Source of the DNA: Paraflavitalea pollutisoli
GTDB lineage: Bacteria; Bacteroidota; Bacteroidia; Chitinophagales; Chitinophagaceae
Assembly (NCBI RefSeq): GCF_029360705.1
Contig: NZ_JARKMX010000014.1
Location: forward strand, 496,001 to 560,000
Direction of reading: 5' to 3'
Length of the DNA: 64,000 nt
A model generated the notes under the pieces. That model saw only the letters and a program-made list of their open reading frames with translations, was not told the origin of the DNA and did no database searches. How positions within the stretch are numbered: position 1 is the stretch's first letter; the number at the start of each line of letters is the position of its first letter. The position numbers and the translations under genes were made by a program. Below, in pieces: positions 8,665 to 18,683 of the stretch.

Positions 8665-11600
8665 TCAGGGAAGGCGCGAAGCCAGTTTCGCCGTAGCCCG
8701 GGCTGCCAGCTGCGCTTTCGAAGTGGCCTTTACCCGGTGCACCTGCAACCGGTCGTTGTTGGTAGCTGCTAACACCAGGCGGTCGCCGTTCTTGAGGCGA
8801 ATGCTCGCCAGGTCTTTTACATCACCGCGCAGAATCCAGCCACTGTTGGCCGGGTTCGTGGCCTTGAACTGCTTGTTCTTCTGCCCCCTCAAAAAGCAAC
8901 CATACGACGCATCATAGCGCCCGATCATGACATCGGCCTGGTATTCATTGCCCGCCAGCAACAGATCGGTGATACCGTCGCCATCGAAGTCATCGCACAG
9001 GATCGCATTGACCGGGGCAAACTGCGCTTCTGCCGGCAGATAGCGCTTTACAAACTTCCCATTACCGAGATTCTCCAGCCAGCAACTGGCCAGCTCGTTG
9101 CAGGTCAGGTGCAGCAGACTGTCTTTCGACTTCCCCTTGAAGATACCTTCGTATCCCGCCTGTGCATAGTCTTTGTGGTACAGAAACTGCTTCTTGATCG
9201 CGGGCACCTGGTCGGCGAATTGCCGCCGGTTGATCGCAGGATAAGATCGCTTCCGGCCGGTATTGTCTTTGAGGTAATAGAATGGAATAGGATCTATACT
9301 GCCGTTGCCGTCCATATCACTGGCAAACAACTCCATCGGCTCCTGTTCGCTTACGCGGTAATCACAGTTGAGGCCCATATTGCCGGCAATGAGGTCCATA
9401 TCGCCGTCACCGTCCACATCCAAAGCAGCGAGACTGCGCCACATACCTTCCATCTGTTGCAAGCCGGTAGCCGCCGTCGTTTCGTGAAGCTGTCCACGCA
9501 CATTCTTAAAGAAGCGAATGGGCATCCATTCGCCCGCGATCACCAGGTCTGGCAGTTGGTCATTGTCGAGATCGGTCCAGGCGGCACCTGTGATCATTCC
9601 CGGATGAAGCAAGGCCGGACATACCGTAGCCGTAACATCCGTAAAGAGGCCCTTTTTGTTGTGCAGGATAAAACTGCGGGGAGCGATGGGGTATTGTTTC
9701 GAGACCCGGCCTCCAATAAACAGGTCGGGCAGTCCGTCGCGATCATAATCCGCCACCTGCACACAGCCGGCGATCGTGCGTACCGCTGCAGGAATGGCCG
9801 CTTTATTGGCCGTAAAACGCCCCTTGCCATCATTGAGGTAGAGCACGGGTTGTTGATATACGGACAGGTCATCAAATCGATTATCACCAACCGTGATCAG
9901 CAGATCCTGGTCACCATCCCCATCGGCATCGAAGAACACGCAATCCTGGTCTTCCTGCATCTTGACACTGTCCGTGATATTACTAGCCGCAAAACTGCCA
10001 TAAGCCTGCTGTACAAACAATCGGCCGGAGTAGTTGAAAGCCCCGCCTACAAAGAAATCGGTCAGCCCATCGCGGTTCACATCGGCGGTAGTGATAAAAG
10101 GACCCAGCTGGGAATATTTCTGCGGCAGCAAACGCTGCACGGCAAAATCATTCTGTATACCTTCCACATGCAAGTAATCGATACCCGTAGCCGGTTCGAA
10201 GAATGTCGCAAGTTCGGATACGCCAGTTGGTAACGCAGGTGTTGATGCGTCGCTGATAGACAAAGTGAGCAGCGTATCGGCGGTTACCCCCTTTAATACC
10301 TGACGCCGGCTGTCGGGCCAGCGTACTTCGATAGAATCGATGGTGACCCGCCCCTTTCCGCCTGCCACTGGTACCATACCGTGGGTGGCTACCTGCGCGG
10401 CCCCCAGGCCAGATGACTTTGGTGCTACCCCATTGCCCAGGCCCACAAACAATCGCTGGTCGACTGAAGAGAAATACCCCCGCACAGGATTCTGCTGCAC
10501 ACGCTGCACCGTTCCGTTGTGGTAAACGGTCACGGTGGCGCCAAAGCCCCGTGGATTGGCTTGATCGCCCTTGAGCGCCAGCGTCAGATAATGGGCAGTG
10601 GCTGGTTTCCCCGCCTGCAATGTATTGTTGACCAGCACGAATGCTTCCTGGTTGATATTGTTCACAACAAGATCGAGGTCACCATCATTGTCGAGATCGG
10701 CCCAGGCCGCTCCATTAGACATCGACGGCTCGTCTACGCCGGCCGTTGCCGATGCATCGGCAAACCGGTATTCCCCCGTATTGAGGTAGAGATAGTTTTT
10801 AAGTTTGATGTGATCGAGCGATGCCAGTTTACTGTTGATTAGTTGCCGCTGCTCCTGCGCACTGCGTTGGTTGGCAAACACGGTAGAGCTGAACTCGATA
10901 AAGTCGGCATTGATGAAGTCGCGGCCAATGCCATTGGTGATGTGCATGTCTTTCCAGCCATCGTTGTTGAAATCGGCCATGAGTACACTCCAGCTCCAGT
11001 CGGTGGTCGCTATACCAGCCAGTTGGCCGATCTCACTGAAGAAGGGCATGGAGGTATCGCCCTGCTGGTAATGACCGTTGTTTAACTGCAACAAATTGCG
11101 CATGAAACAGGGTTCATAACCCGACGCCCGCTCGGCCTGGTAACGCTCGTAGTTCATGAAAGAGAAAGTAGTCTTGCGGCGCTGGTTGTCTTCCGGCATC
11201 ATATCGAGCGTCACGATATCGGGCAGGCCATCATTATTGATATCGGCTGCGTCGGTGCCCATGCTGGAATAGCTTTGGTGGCGCAGGCTTTTGGCGGCTA
11301 CGTTCGAAAAAGTACCGTTGCGGTTGTTGAGCCATAACAGATCATCGGATAGAAAATCATTGGCCACATAGATGTCGGGCCAGTCATCGCCATTGAAATC
11401 TTCTACGACTACGCCCAGACCATAAGCATCATCCAGGATACCGGCGGCGCATGTTACATCGGTGAACACGGGATGGTTGCCGCCGGCAGGGGTACCATCG
11501 TTGCGGTACAACCGGTCATTGGCAAGGGACTTACCCGTAAAATTGCGCGGGTAAATGGTATTGGCATTGGGGCCGTTCAATAAATAATTGGCGAGGTACA

Positions 11601-12162
11601 TATCGAGATCGCCATCGCGATCATAATCGACGAACACGGCCTGGGTAGAATAGCTGGTATCAGCCAGTCCATACGTTGCGGCCGATTCGGTAAAATGCAG
11701 CTGACCATCGTTGATGTATAGCAGATTGGCCGCACGTTGCGACAGGTCTTTTCCAAAGGCGGAGACATAAATATCATCGAAGCCATCGTTGTTGATATCG
11801 ACGATGCTGACACCGGTTGCCCAGATATTGGTGAGTAAACCCGCCTGCTCGGTGATATCCTGAAATTGATAGTTCCCCTTGTTGATGTAGAGGCGACAGC
11901 TTACCTGGTTGCCTGTGAAGAATACATCGGGCAGCCCATCATTGTTGAAGTCACCGATCCCTACCCCACCGCCCATATAACCAAACTCGTTGATGAAGGA
12001 TCGGGAGGAATCGGTTTCGCGAACATCATTGATGAAATGAATACCCGTTTGCGATGCCGGCAGTGCTGTAAATAAAGTAGTGGCCTGCTCCTCTCTGCAG
12101 GCCACCATCATGATGCACAGGACGACAATCGATGTATGCAGTACAAACGATCTCGGCGACAT
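8665..12162 (-). CDS. FG-GAP/VCBS repeat lipoprotein with ASPIC/UnbV domain (CRTAC1-like)
   Basis: 1165-aa surface lipoprotein. The signal peptide ends in IMMVAC (Cys22). The chain is filled with calcium-binding FG-GAP/VCBS repeats, seen as recurrent DxNxDGxxD-type loops (for example DFNNDGLPDVFF near residue 75). These are beta-propeller blades in two blocks (about 40-500 and 690-1100). Between them lies an ASPIC/UnbV-type segment with GxGATV and IEVRWPDSRRQ near residues 560-640. Such proteins regularly follow SusCD pairs in Bacteroidota, and the start is only 5 bp after the susD stop, so it belongs to the sigma/FecR-controlled operon. A role in ligand capture at the surface is likely, but the ligand is unknown. 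Confidence 0.9.
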   Translation of the reverse strand: MSPRSFVLHTSIVVLCIMMVACREEQATTLFTALPASQTGIHFINDVRETDSSRSFINEFGYMGGGVGIGDFNNDGLPDVFFTGNQVSCRLYINKGNYQFQDITEQAGLLTNIWATGVSIVDINNDGFDDIYVSAFGKDLSQRAANLLYINDGQLHFTESAATYGLADTSYSTQAVFVDYDRDGDLDMYLANYLLNGPNANTIYPRNFTGKSLANDRLYRNDGTPAGGNHPVFTDVTCAAGILDDAYGLGVVVEDFNGDDWPDIYVANDFLSDDLLWLNNRNGTFSNVAAKSLRHQSYSSMGTDAADINNDGLPDIVTLDMMPEDNQRRKTTFSFMNYERYQAERASGYEPCFMRNLLQLNNGHYQQGDTSMPFFSEIGQLAGIATTDWSWSVLMADFNNDGWKDMHITNGIGRDFINADFIEFSSTVFANQRSAQEQRQLINSKLASLDHIKLKNYLYLNTGEYRFADASATAGVDEPSMSNGAAWADLDNDGDLDLVVNNINQEAFVLVNNTLQAGKPATAHYLTLALKGDQANPRGFGATVTVYHNGTVQRVQQNPVRGYFSSVDQRLFVGLGNGVAPKSSGLGAAQVATHGMVPVAGGKGRVTIDSIEVRWPDSRRQVLKGVTADTLLTLSISDASTPALPTGVSELATFFEPATGIDYLHVEGIQNDFAVQRLLPQKYSQLGPFITTADVNRDGLTDFFVGGAFNYSGRLFVQQAYGSFAASNITDSVKMQEDQDCVFFDADGDGDQDLLITVGDNRFDDLSVYQQPVLYLNDGKGRFTANKAAIPAAVRTIAGCVQVADYDRDGLPDLFIGGRVSKQYPIAPRSFILHNKKGLFTDVTATVCPALLHPGMITGAAWTDLDNDQLPDLVIAGEWMPIRFFKNVRGQLHETTAATGLQQMEGMWRSLAALDVDGDGDMDLIAGNMGLNCDYRVSEQEPMELFASDMDGNGSIDPIPFYYLKDNTGRKRSYPAINRRQFADQVPAIKKQFLYHKDYAQAGYEGIFKGKSKDSLLHLTCNELASCWLENLGNGKFVKRYLPAEAQFAPVNAILCDDFDGDGITDLLLAGNEYQADVMIGRYDASYGCFLRGQKNKQFKATNPANSGWILRGDVKDLASIRLKNGDRLVLAATNNDRLQVHRVKATSKAQLAARATAKLASRLP

Positions 12163-12167
12163 AGTTA

Positions 12168-13739
12168 TTAATAATCTGGGTTTTGCTTGGGAAGATCTCC
12201 CGTACCCAATTTGGGATTGTTATCGATCTCTGCCTGTGGTATCGGCAGGAACTCATCCCTCGATTTGTAATAGGAAATGGGATCAGATCCGGCGGCCGCA
12301 TAATAGCCCTTCTTGCGCCAGCGCAGGATATCCCGGTTACGCACTTCTTCACCACCCAGCTCTACCGTCTTTTCATGCATGAGGGCTTTGGTGACCTGGT
12401 CTTTGGTACCAGTGGGGTACTGTGCGGTTGGATAGGCCGGCATGGCCACGCTGACACGGGCCCTTACCTGGTTGAGGTAGCCTACCGCAGCAGCCGTATT
12501 GCCCAACTCGTTCTCACATTCTGCCAGCATCAGCAGTACCTCGGCATAGCGGATGATGCGCTGGTTGATACCACCTGGCCTGAAACCACTGTTGTCTTTG
12601 TAGATCAACATGAACTTGCGCCAGCTGATCTTTTTAGTAACCCCATTCACTACCGAGGCATTACCATTCTGCTCGGCATCCGTGAGGGTATTGGCGTTGT
12701 TATTGTATTTGTCACCCGTCTGGTACACAGAAAAAGAAAAACGTGGGTCGGTCTTGGTGGCCCCGGTTGCCGTATTCTCAAAGGCATTCAGGTATTTGTT
12801 CGAAGGTATAAGGTTGCGCCAGGCGATGGGTGAATACTCCTGGTTGCGCACGGTGCTCTGTGGCTGGGCATTGGGCTGGTCGTCGCCCGTATATCCCCAG
12901 TTGAAGTTGTTATCGCCCCGGTCGAAGAACACGGCCTCAAAGATCGACTCGCTGTTGAATTCATGTTCTTCGTCGAAATTGTCGAGGTAATTATCGGTCA
13001 GCTTATAGAGCGTATTGCCGGGATTCACGGCCAGCAGGGCTGTCTTGGCGCTACCATAGTCACCCTTCTGCATATAAGCTCTTCCGAGCATGGCATTGGC
13101 GGCTCCTTTAGAAGCCCGTCCCTTGTCCGTAGGCGTGGTTTCCAAACCGGCGGCAGCATCTTTCAGGTCCTGGAAGATCTGTGTATACACGGCATCTGCC
13201 GTAGCACGGGGCTGAAACTGATCAGGAGCAGTCACCTGTTTGGTGTACAATGGTACACCACCCCACATGGATACCAGTTCAAAATAAGCCCACCCGCGGA
13301 AGAATTTGGCTTCTGCCACCAGGCGGTCCCGCAGGGTATTGTTGTCGGTCACATTGGGCGCATTGTCGATCACCGTATTCGAACGGTGGATGACTGTATA
13401 CAACCCATTCCATACGCTGTTCATCACGGCATTGGAAGGTACCGTGCCGCCCGTCAGCATTTGCGTACGAGGTGGTTCCAGCTGTCCGCCTCCCGCTGCC
13501 ACATCGTCGCTGCGGGTATCGTGTACGAAGAACCATTCGCGGCCGATGAGGGCAGCCGAGTGGAAGATGGAATAGATCGCGTTGGTCCCCCCCAGCAACT
13601 CATTGCTGTTCTTGAAGTAGTTGTTGACGGTGGGTGAATTGGGATTTGTTTTATCGAGGTCCCTGTTACAGGCAACGATCACCATCACTGCCAACAGGCA
13701 GGCGGCAATCATTACTTTATAGACAGTTGTATATTTCAT
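12168..13739 (-). CDS. RagB/SusD family nutrient-uptake lipoprotein
   Basis: 523-aa SusD homologue of normal length. The lipoprotein signal ends at VIVAC (Cys24). It has the N-terminal TPR-like helices (AEAKFFRGWAYFELVSMWGG near residues 140-160) and the conserved C-terminal region RYAEVLLMLAECENELGN followed by VGYLNQVRARV. The ending ILRWRKKGYY...LPIPQAEIDNNP is classical for the family. It follows the STN-bearing SusC by 68 bp and precedes the FG-GAP lipoprotein by 5 bp. It is predicted to form the lid of that SusC. Confidence 0.96.
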   Translation of the reverse strand: MKYTTVYKVMIAACLLAVMVIVACNRDLDKTNPNSPTVNNYFKNSNELLGGTNAIYSIFHSAALIGREWFFVHDTRSDDVAAGGGQLEPPRTQMLTGGTVPSNAVMNSVWNGLYTVIHRSNTVIDNAPNVTDNNTLRDRLVAEAKFFRGWAYFELVSMWGGVPLYTKQVTAPDQFQPRATADAVYTQIFQDLKDAAAGLETTPTDKGRASKGAANAMLGRAYMQKGDYGSAKTALLAVNPGNTLYKLTDNYLDNFDEEHEFNSESIFEAVFFDRGDNNFNWGYTGDDQPNAQPQSTVRNQEYSPIAWRNLIPSNKYLNAFENTATGATKTDPRFSFSVYQTGDKYNNNANTLTDAEQNGNASVVNGVTKKISWRKFMLIYKDNSGFRPGGINQRIIRYAEVLLMLAECENELGNTAAAVGYLNQVRARVSVAMPAYPTAQYPTGTKDQVTKALMHEKTVELGGEEVRNRDILRWRKKGYYAAAGSDPISYYKSRDEFLPIPQAEIDNNPKLGTGDLPKQNPDY

Positions 13740-13807
13740 AAGAAGCTATTTTAGAAATATCGTTTTTGTTATCAAGTCGTTTTAATCAACCAGCTTTTAC
13801 CGGTGTA

Positions 13808-16800
13808 TCAGAAGCCCACCTGCAGGCCAAACTGGAATGACCGGGCAGCAGGATACTGACCATAGTCGATACCATTGGTGAGGGTGGTGTTCTTGGAACC
13901 GATCTCCGGATCCCAACCATCGTAACCGGTAATGGTCAACAGGTTTTGAGAAGAGACATACAACCGGAAGCTGCTGATGGCACCGCCGGTGATGTTCTGC
14001 AATACCTTGTTGGGAATGGTGTAACCAATGATCAGGTTCTTGAGGCGCAGGTAAGAACCGTCTTCTATCCAGCGGTCGGAAGGACGCACGTTCTGGTTAG
14101 GATCGCCGCTCACGGCACGGGGGATATTGGTGTTCTTGTTATTGGGCGTCCACGCATTCAATACACCTGTGCCGGCGCCAAACAAGCGCGCCATACCCTC
14201 CGTGATGATGCGGGCTGCATTGAAGATCTTATTGCCCTGTACACCCTGGAAGAACAGCGAGGCATCAAAGTTCTTGTATTTGGCACCGTAGTTCAGCGCA
14301 TAGGAGAACTTAGGCAGGTAATCGCCCAAAATGGCGCGGTCATTATCGGTAATGCGGCCATCGTTGTCGAGGTCGGCGAACTTGAGATCACCTGCTTTGG
14401 TACCCGGCAGTTGGGTAGGGCTTTTCGATACTTCATCGTCCGACTGGAAGATGCCCAATACCCGGTATCCATAAAAAGACTGGATCACCTCACCAGCCTT
14501 GGTGCGCGTGATAGGGGTACCACCGCCAAAATCCTGGTCGCCACCCTGGTCAATGGTAGCTGTTTCCGTATTCAGGCTAAGTACTTTATTGCGGATGAAG
14601 CTGATGTTGCCCGTCAAGTTCCAGGTAAATTCTCCATCCGTTTTATTGTAACCAGCCTGTAGCTCCAGGCCCTTGTTTTCCATCGAGGCTACGTTGGCCA
14701 GTACACCGGCACCGTTAAAACCAAACGAAGGTGGTGTAGGCACGTTCAGGATGAGGTTGTCTGTTTTACGGATAAAATATTCGGCCGAGAGGGTAATCCG
14801 GTTGTTGAGAAAACCCACGTCGAGGCCGATATTGGTTTGCTTGGTCTTTTCCCATTCCAAATCAGCATTGCCCAGGGCATTGTAATAAGAACCATTGCCG
14901 GTGGAGTTCACGTTGTTGAACGGATAAGTAGCCCCGTTGGCAAACACCGTTACCTGCCAGGGGTAGTCATTGGCCAATGCCGCTACCGCATTCAGACCAG
15001 TGATACCGTAGCCGGCCCTGACTTTCAACTCAGAGATAAAAGGAGCAGTACGCATGAACTGCTCCTGGTCGATACGCCAGCCTATGGAGGCAGAAGGGAA
15101 GTTGGCGTATTTCTTTCCGGGTGCCCAGAGCGACAACCCATCCCGACGGATGGCCGCGCTCAACAGGTATTTGCCGGCGTATTCATAGTTGACCCGACCT
15201 ACCATCGATTGCAGGAAGTTTTCGCTGCGGGTCGACACATAACTAACGTTGGTGGCGCCGCGCAGCACATCGATATCGTTGCTGTTCTGGTTACCCGAGG
15301 CATTCTCCAGCGAACTCTTGGTACCCTGTACTTCAAAAACGCCGATGGCATTGATGTGGTGCTCGCCAAAGGTTTTATCGAAGGTCAGTTGTTCAGTAAA
15401 CAACAGGGTGGTAGACAGATTGCGCTGGTTGCGGATGGTTGAAACGCCTGCATTCCTGCCCTTGTCGTTGAAGATGGGGCTGAACTGGTGCTGGAACAGG
15501 TTGACGTAATCAACGCCAAAGGTGGAGCGGAACTTCAGCCAAGGCGTGAAGTTGACCTCCAGGAAAGCCGTACCGAGCAATTTCAGGGTTTTGTTTTTGG
15601 CATTGCCCAGCAGTTCCGCATCTTCGATCGGGTTCGTAGGGTCAGAGCCGTCGAAGCTGTTTTCTGCGCCCCGGTATCCACCAATTGTCGTGGGATCGAA
15701 CACGGGGAGATAAGGCAAGCTACGCACGACATTCACCAGGCGTGTACGATTGCCCGACGTATTATCGTATCGTTGGTTGGAATAAGAGATAAAGAGGTTT
15801 TGTCCGAAGGTGAACACTTTGCTGATGACGTGGTCGGAGTTGATGCGGAAATTGCCCCGCTCATAATTAACGCCGGTAGCGATGCCATCCTGCTTGAAGT
15901 AACCGGCCGAAGCAAAGAAGCGGGAAGCGTTGTTACCACCACTCAGCGACAGATCCTGCTGCGTGATGATACCACTCTTGAAATAGGCATCCTGCCAATC
16001 GGTATTGGTCTGCGCAAAGGTCTGCGTGGCACCGTCATAAATAGGCTTGTTGAAATTGGCTGGCTCCAGGCGTGGTGGCGGAGCGATACCGGCGGCACCG
16101 TTCAGCGCCCTTTCGTATTGCAGGTATTGCGTAGTATTGAGCAGGTCGATCTGCCGCCAGGCCTTCTGGGTACCTACATAGCTGTCGAGGTTTACCCGCA
16201 GCTTGTTGTCTCTCCTGCCCTTCTTCGTGGTGATAAGGATTACCCCATTGGTGGCGCGCGAACCATAAATGGCAGCGGCGCTGGCATCCTTCAATACTTC
16301 TACCGACTCGATATCGCGGCTATTGAAATTGCTGAGGTTTCCGGTGGGAAAGCCATCGATCACATACAGCGGGTCGCTTGCAAAGCTGATAGAGCTGATA
16401 CCACGGATACGCACAATGGGTGACGTACCGGGTTCACCGTTATTGGTGACGGTGAGCCCCGCGACACGGCCTTGCAGGGCCGATTCTACGCTGGCTACCG
16501 GTAGTTCGGCAATGGTTTTACCACTAACGGAAGAAATGGCACCGGTCAGCGAACTTCTGCGCTGGGTACCATAGCCCACGATGATCACTTCATTCATATT
16601 GACCATCTCGGCTTGCATGGTGACGGCAAGGTCACTCTCCTGCCCAACCGTGGCGGTAAATTGCTTATACCCCACCATGGAGAATACGAGCACATCACCC
16701 GATTCGGCATTGATGCTGAATTCGCCGGCCTGGTTGGTGGCCGTACCTTTGGCGGTACCCTTTACCACGACCGACACACCGGCCAGTCCATCCCCTTTTT

Positions 16801-17263
16801 CGTTGGTCACTTTTCCCGTAATAGGTTTATAGCTGGGCTCTGCGGCTCCTTCGCCATAGGCAGCAGCCTCATCGTAATACGCGATGGCGGCTGTGGAGCC
16901 ATCTCCTTTCCGCATCAGCACCACCTGCGTACCGGAAACCTGGTAGCAGATATTGAGTGGCTTCAGCAATACATCGAGCACGTCGCCCAGGCGACGGTCT
17001 TTGGCCACTACGGAAACTTTTTGACGGGTGGGAATGCGCTGTGCGCTGTAAACGAACTTGATACCGGCCAGAGAGCTGATCTCTCCCAGTACCATTTTGA
17101 CTTCCTTCTGTTCTGCAACCAGGTTGATCTTCTTATTCAGTATCTCCTGCCCATGGATGGGGCTGGCCTGAATGACCACCTGAAGTGTCGTTATCAATAA
17201 TAGCGGCAGCAGTCCTATTCTCATAAACCCGTAAATTAACTGGTTAACGAGCCCTTTTTTCAT
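13808..17263 (-). CDS. SusC/RagA family TonB-linked receptor with N-terminal STN signalling domain
   Basis: 1151 aa from the ATG at 17263; an in-frame TTG 15 codons upstream is less likely because the signal peptide begins at MKKGLVNQ. Order of domains: signal peptide; STN secretin/TonB short domain at about 40-110 (INLVAEQKEVKMVLGEIS); carboxypeptidase-like beta-sandwich at about 150-235; plug beginning at NEVIIVGYGTQRRSS with LQGRVAGLTV and VRIRGISS; then the barrel. The STN domain passes substrate occupancy to a FecR anti-sigma factor, which matches the fecR and sigma genes directly upstream. It is the transporter of this cell-surface-signalling operon. Confidence 0.96.
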   Translation of the reverse strand: MKKGLVNQLIYGFMRIGLLPLLLITTLQVVIQASPIHGQEILNKKINLVAEQKEVKMVLGEISSLAGIKFVYSAQRIPTRQKVSVVAKDRRLGDVLDVLLKPLNICYQVSGTQVVLMRKGDGSTAAIAYYDEAAAYGEGAAEPSYKPITGKVTNEKGDGLAGVSVVVKGTAKGTATNQAGEFSINAESGDVLVFSMVGYKQFTATVGQESDLAVTMQAEMVNMNEVIIVGYGTQRRSSLTGAISSVSGKTIAELPVASVESALQGRVAGLTVTNNGEPGTSPIVRIRGISSISFASDPLYVIDGFPTGNLSNFNSRDIESVEVLKDASAAAIYGSRATNGVILITTKKGRRDNKLRVNLDSYVGTQKAWRQIDLLNTTQYLQYERALNGAAGIAPPPRLEPANFNKPIYDGATQTFAQTNTDWQDAYFKSGIITQQDLSLSGGNNASRFFASAGYFKQDGIATGVNYERGNFRINSDHVISKVFTFGQNLFISYSNQRYDNTSGNRTRLVNVVRSLPYLPVFDPTTIGGYRGAENSFDGSDPTNPIEDAELLGNAKNKTLKLLGTAFLEVNFTPWLKFRSTFGVDYVNLFQHQFSPIFNDKGRNAGVSTIRNQRNLSTTLLFTEQLTFDKTFGEHHINAIGVFEVQGTKSSLENASGNQNSNDIDVLRGATNVSYVSTRSENFLQSMVGRVNYEYAGKYLLSAAIRRDGLSLWAPGKKYANFPSASIGWRIDQEQFMRTAPFISELKVRAGYGITGLNAVAALANDYPWQVTVFANGATYPFNNVNSTGNGSYYNALGNADLEWEKTKQTNIGLDVGFLNNRITLSAEYFIRKTDNLILNVPTPPSFGFNGAGVLANVASMENKGLELQAGYNKTDGEFTWNLTGNISFIRNKVLSLNTETATIDQGGDQDFGGGTPITRTKAGEVIQSFYGYRVLGIFQSDDEVSKSPTQLPGTKAGDLKFADLDNDGRITDNDRAILGDYLPKFSYALNYGAKYKNFDASLFFQGVQGNKIFNAARIITEGMARLFGAGTGVLNAWTPNNKNTNIPRAVSGDPNQNVRPSDRWIEDGSYLRLKNLIIGYTIPNKVLQNITGGAISSFRLYVSSQNLLTITGYDGWDPEIGSKNTTLTNGIDYGQYPAARSFQFGLQVGF

Positions 17264-17350
17264 ATTTTTGCAATGTTTGGTTAAGGCAATTTGTTTTGTT
17301 TTAATCAACGTCTGATTCCCCCCTTCTTTAACGGTAGCGGGGATGGTACC

Positions 17351-17381
17351 GGGCTGATATTGTTCGCAGCAATAGCAGCCC
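17351..17381. other. Intergenic hairpin between fecR and susC
   Basis: GGGCTG at 17351-17356 pairs with CAGCCC at 17376-17381, and an inner ATTG/CAAT stem extends it. A TTTTTT run follows on the plus strand, but no plus-strand gene ends here. For the minus-strand fecR-to-susC transcript it is a hairpin without a T-run, possibly a processing or stability element. Confidence 0.4.
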
Positions 17382-17400
17382 TTTTTTATTGGTTAATACG

Positions 17401-18507
17401 TTACTGACATCCGTTAGACTGAATCACTACCTGGCCATCTATCACTTCGTAGGCGGCTCCGATAGCAGAACAGATCAGGTCCAGTTTATGGTAAAAATTT
17501 TCATTCTTCAGGTCGGCGGTGACGGTACATTTCTCCAGCAGTTCATTGTCGTACACGATGTTGATGCCATAAGCCCGCGACAGTTCGCTGAATACCATAA
17601 TCAGGCTGGCATCCTCGTACTCCATTTTCTGCTCTTTCATGCGCGGTACGACCAGCAGCGGTTCATCAAGCAATACCTTCTGGAATTTATGTCCCAGTTT
17701 TTCGTATACGAGTTGCTGATTGGGGGTTAGTATGACTTCGCCGGGCTTGTGATCGGTAGCACTGCGGCGGGTAGTGGTAACGGCTTGTGAATAGACGGTC
17801 ACTTTGCCGGTGCGAACGATGACCTGTATCGTGGTATCGCTATCGAATGACCGGACGGTAAAACTGGTACCCAGTACTTTGGTGACCAGTTCGTTGGCAA
17901 AGACCCGGAACGGGCGATCGGGATTGCGGGCCACTTCAAAAAAAGCTTCTCCCGACAGGTATACGTCTCGGAAACTGCCGGTATCGAAGTGGTTGCCATA
18001 CCCGATGCGGCTGCCAGGCGACAGTGACAGGGCGCTACCATCGGCCAGGGCAATGGTAATAGGCTTATCGGATGTATTTACATGCTCTATCAGGCTGCGG
18101 GTAGCGGTCATCGACTCCCAGGTATAATTCTCACGATCGGTGGTATGACTGATCATATACCAGCAGGCACCACCCATCAACATCAAAAGTATCGCTGCTG
18201 CCGCCCGCCAACGGGTGCGCCGTATGGGCACTACCGGAGCGGCCGGTTCTGCCGTAGGTTGCTGGTGGATGGTTTGCAGCAACCGGTCGGTTTCCGCATT
18301 GATCTCTCCACTGTCTATGGCTGGTGGCGCTATGTACAGGGACTGAACAATGGTCCGGGCCTCTGCCACCAGTAGGTGCTTATCGGGGTTCCTGGCCAGC
18401 CAGTTGCGCCAGGTTAGTTCATCTTCCGGCCGACGCTCGTAGACCCAGCGGACAAAGTCCTCGTCGATTACGAAGTCTGTGATATCATACAAGCGAAAAT
18501 CTTTCAT
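17401..18507 (-). CDS. FecR family anti-sigma factor
   Basis: 368-aa single-pass inner-membrane anti-sigma factor. The cytoplasmic N-terminus (1-98) includes WRNWLARNPDK, typical of Bacteroidota FecR proteins. One TM helix lies at 101-119. The periplasmic FecR domain at about 130-245 contains LADGSALSLSPGSRI, GEAFFEV and FRVFANELVTKVLGTSFTV, and a DUF4974-like end at about 290-365 holds VFSELSRAYGINIVYD. In the known scheme the STN domain of the adjacent SusC contacts FecR and so releases the sigma factor encoded just upstream. All three genes are contiguous here. Confidence 0.95.
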   Translation of the reverse strand: MKDFRLYDITDFVIDEDFVRWVYERRPEDELTWRNWLARNPDKHLLVAEARTIVQSLYIAPPAIDSGEINAETDRLLQTIHQQPTAEPAAPVVPIRRTRWRAAAAILLMLMGGACWYMISHTTDRENYTWESMTATRSLIEHVNTSDKPITIALADGSALSLSPGSRIGYGNHFDTGSFRDVYLSGEAFFEVARNPDRPFRVFANELVTKVLGTSFTVRSFDSDTTIQVIVRTGKVTVYSQAVTTTRRSATDHKPGEVILTPNQQLVYEKLGHKFQKVLLDEPLLVVPRMKEQKMEYEDASLIMVFSELSRAYGINIVYDNELLEKCTVTADLKNENFYHKLDLICSAIGAAYEVIDGQVVIQSNGCQ

Positions 18508-18683
18508 GCCTGGCGATGTTATAGAGATAAGTTCCGGGAACCGCCCCGATCTACTGAGTTTTGGGAAAGTTTTTTTGGCGAAAGCTTCAATTGACGGTTA
18601 ACACCTTGATGCTGTAGTCGTTAGTGTGAGGAGTTTTTTTCATCCGCCGTCGGGAATCGCGCTGTGGGGCGGTTAAGCGCTGG

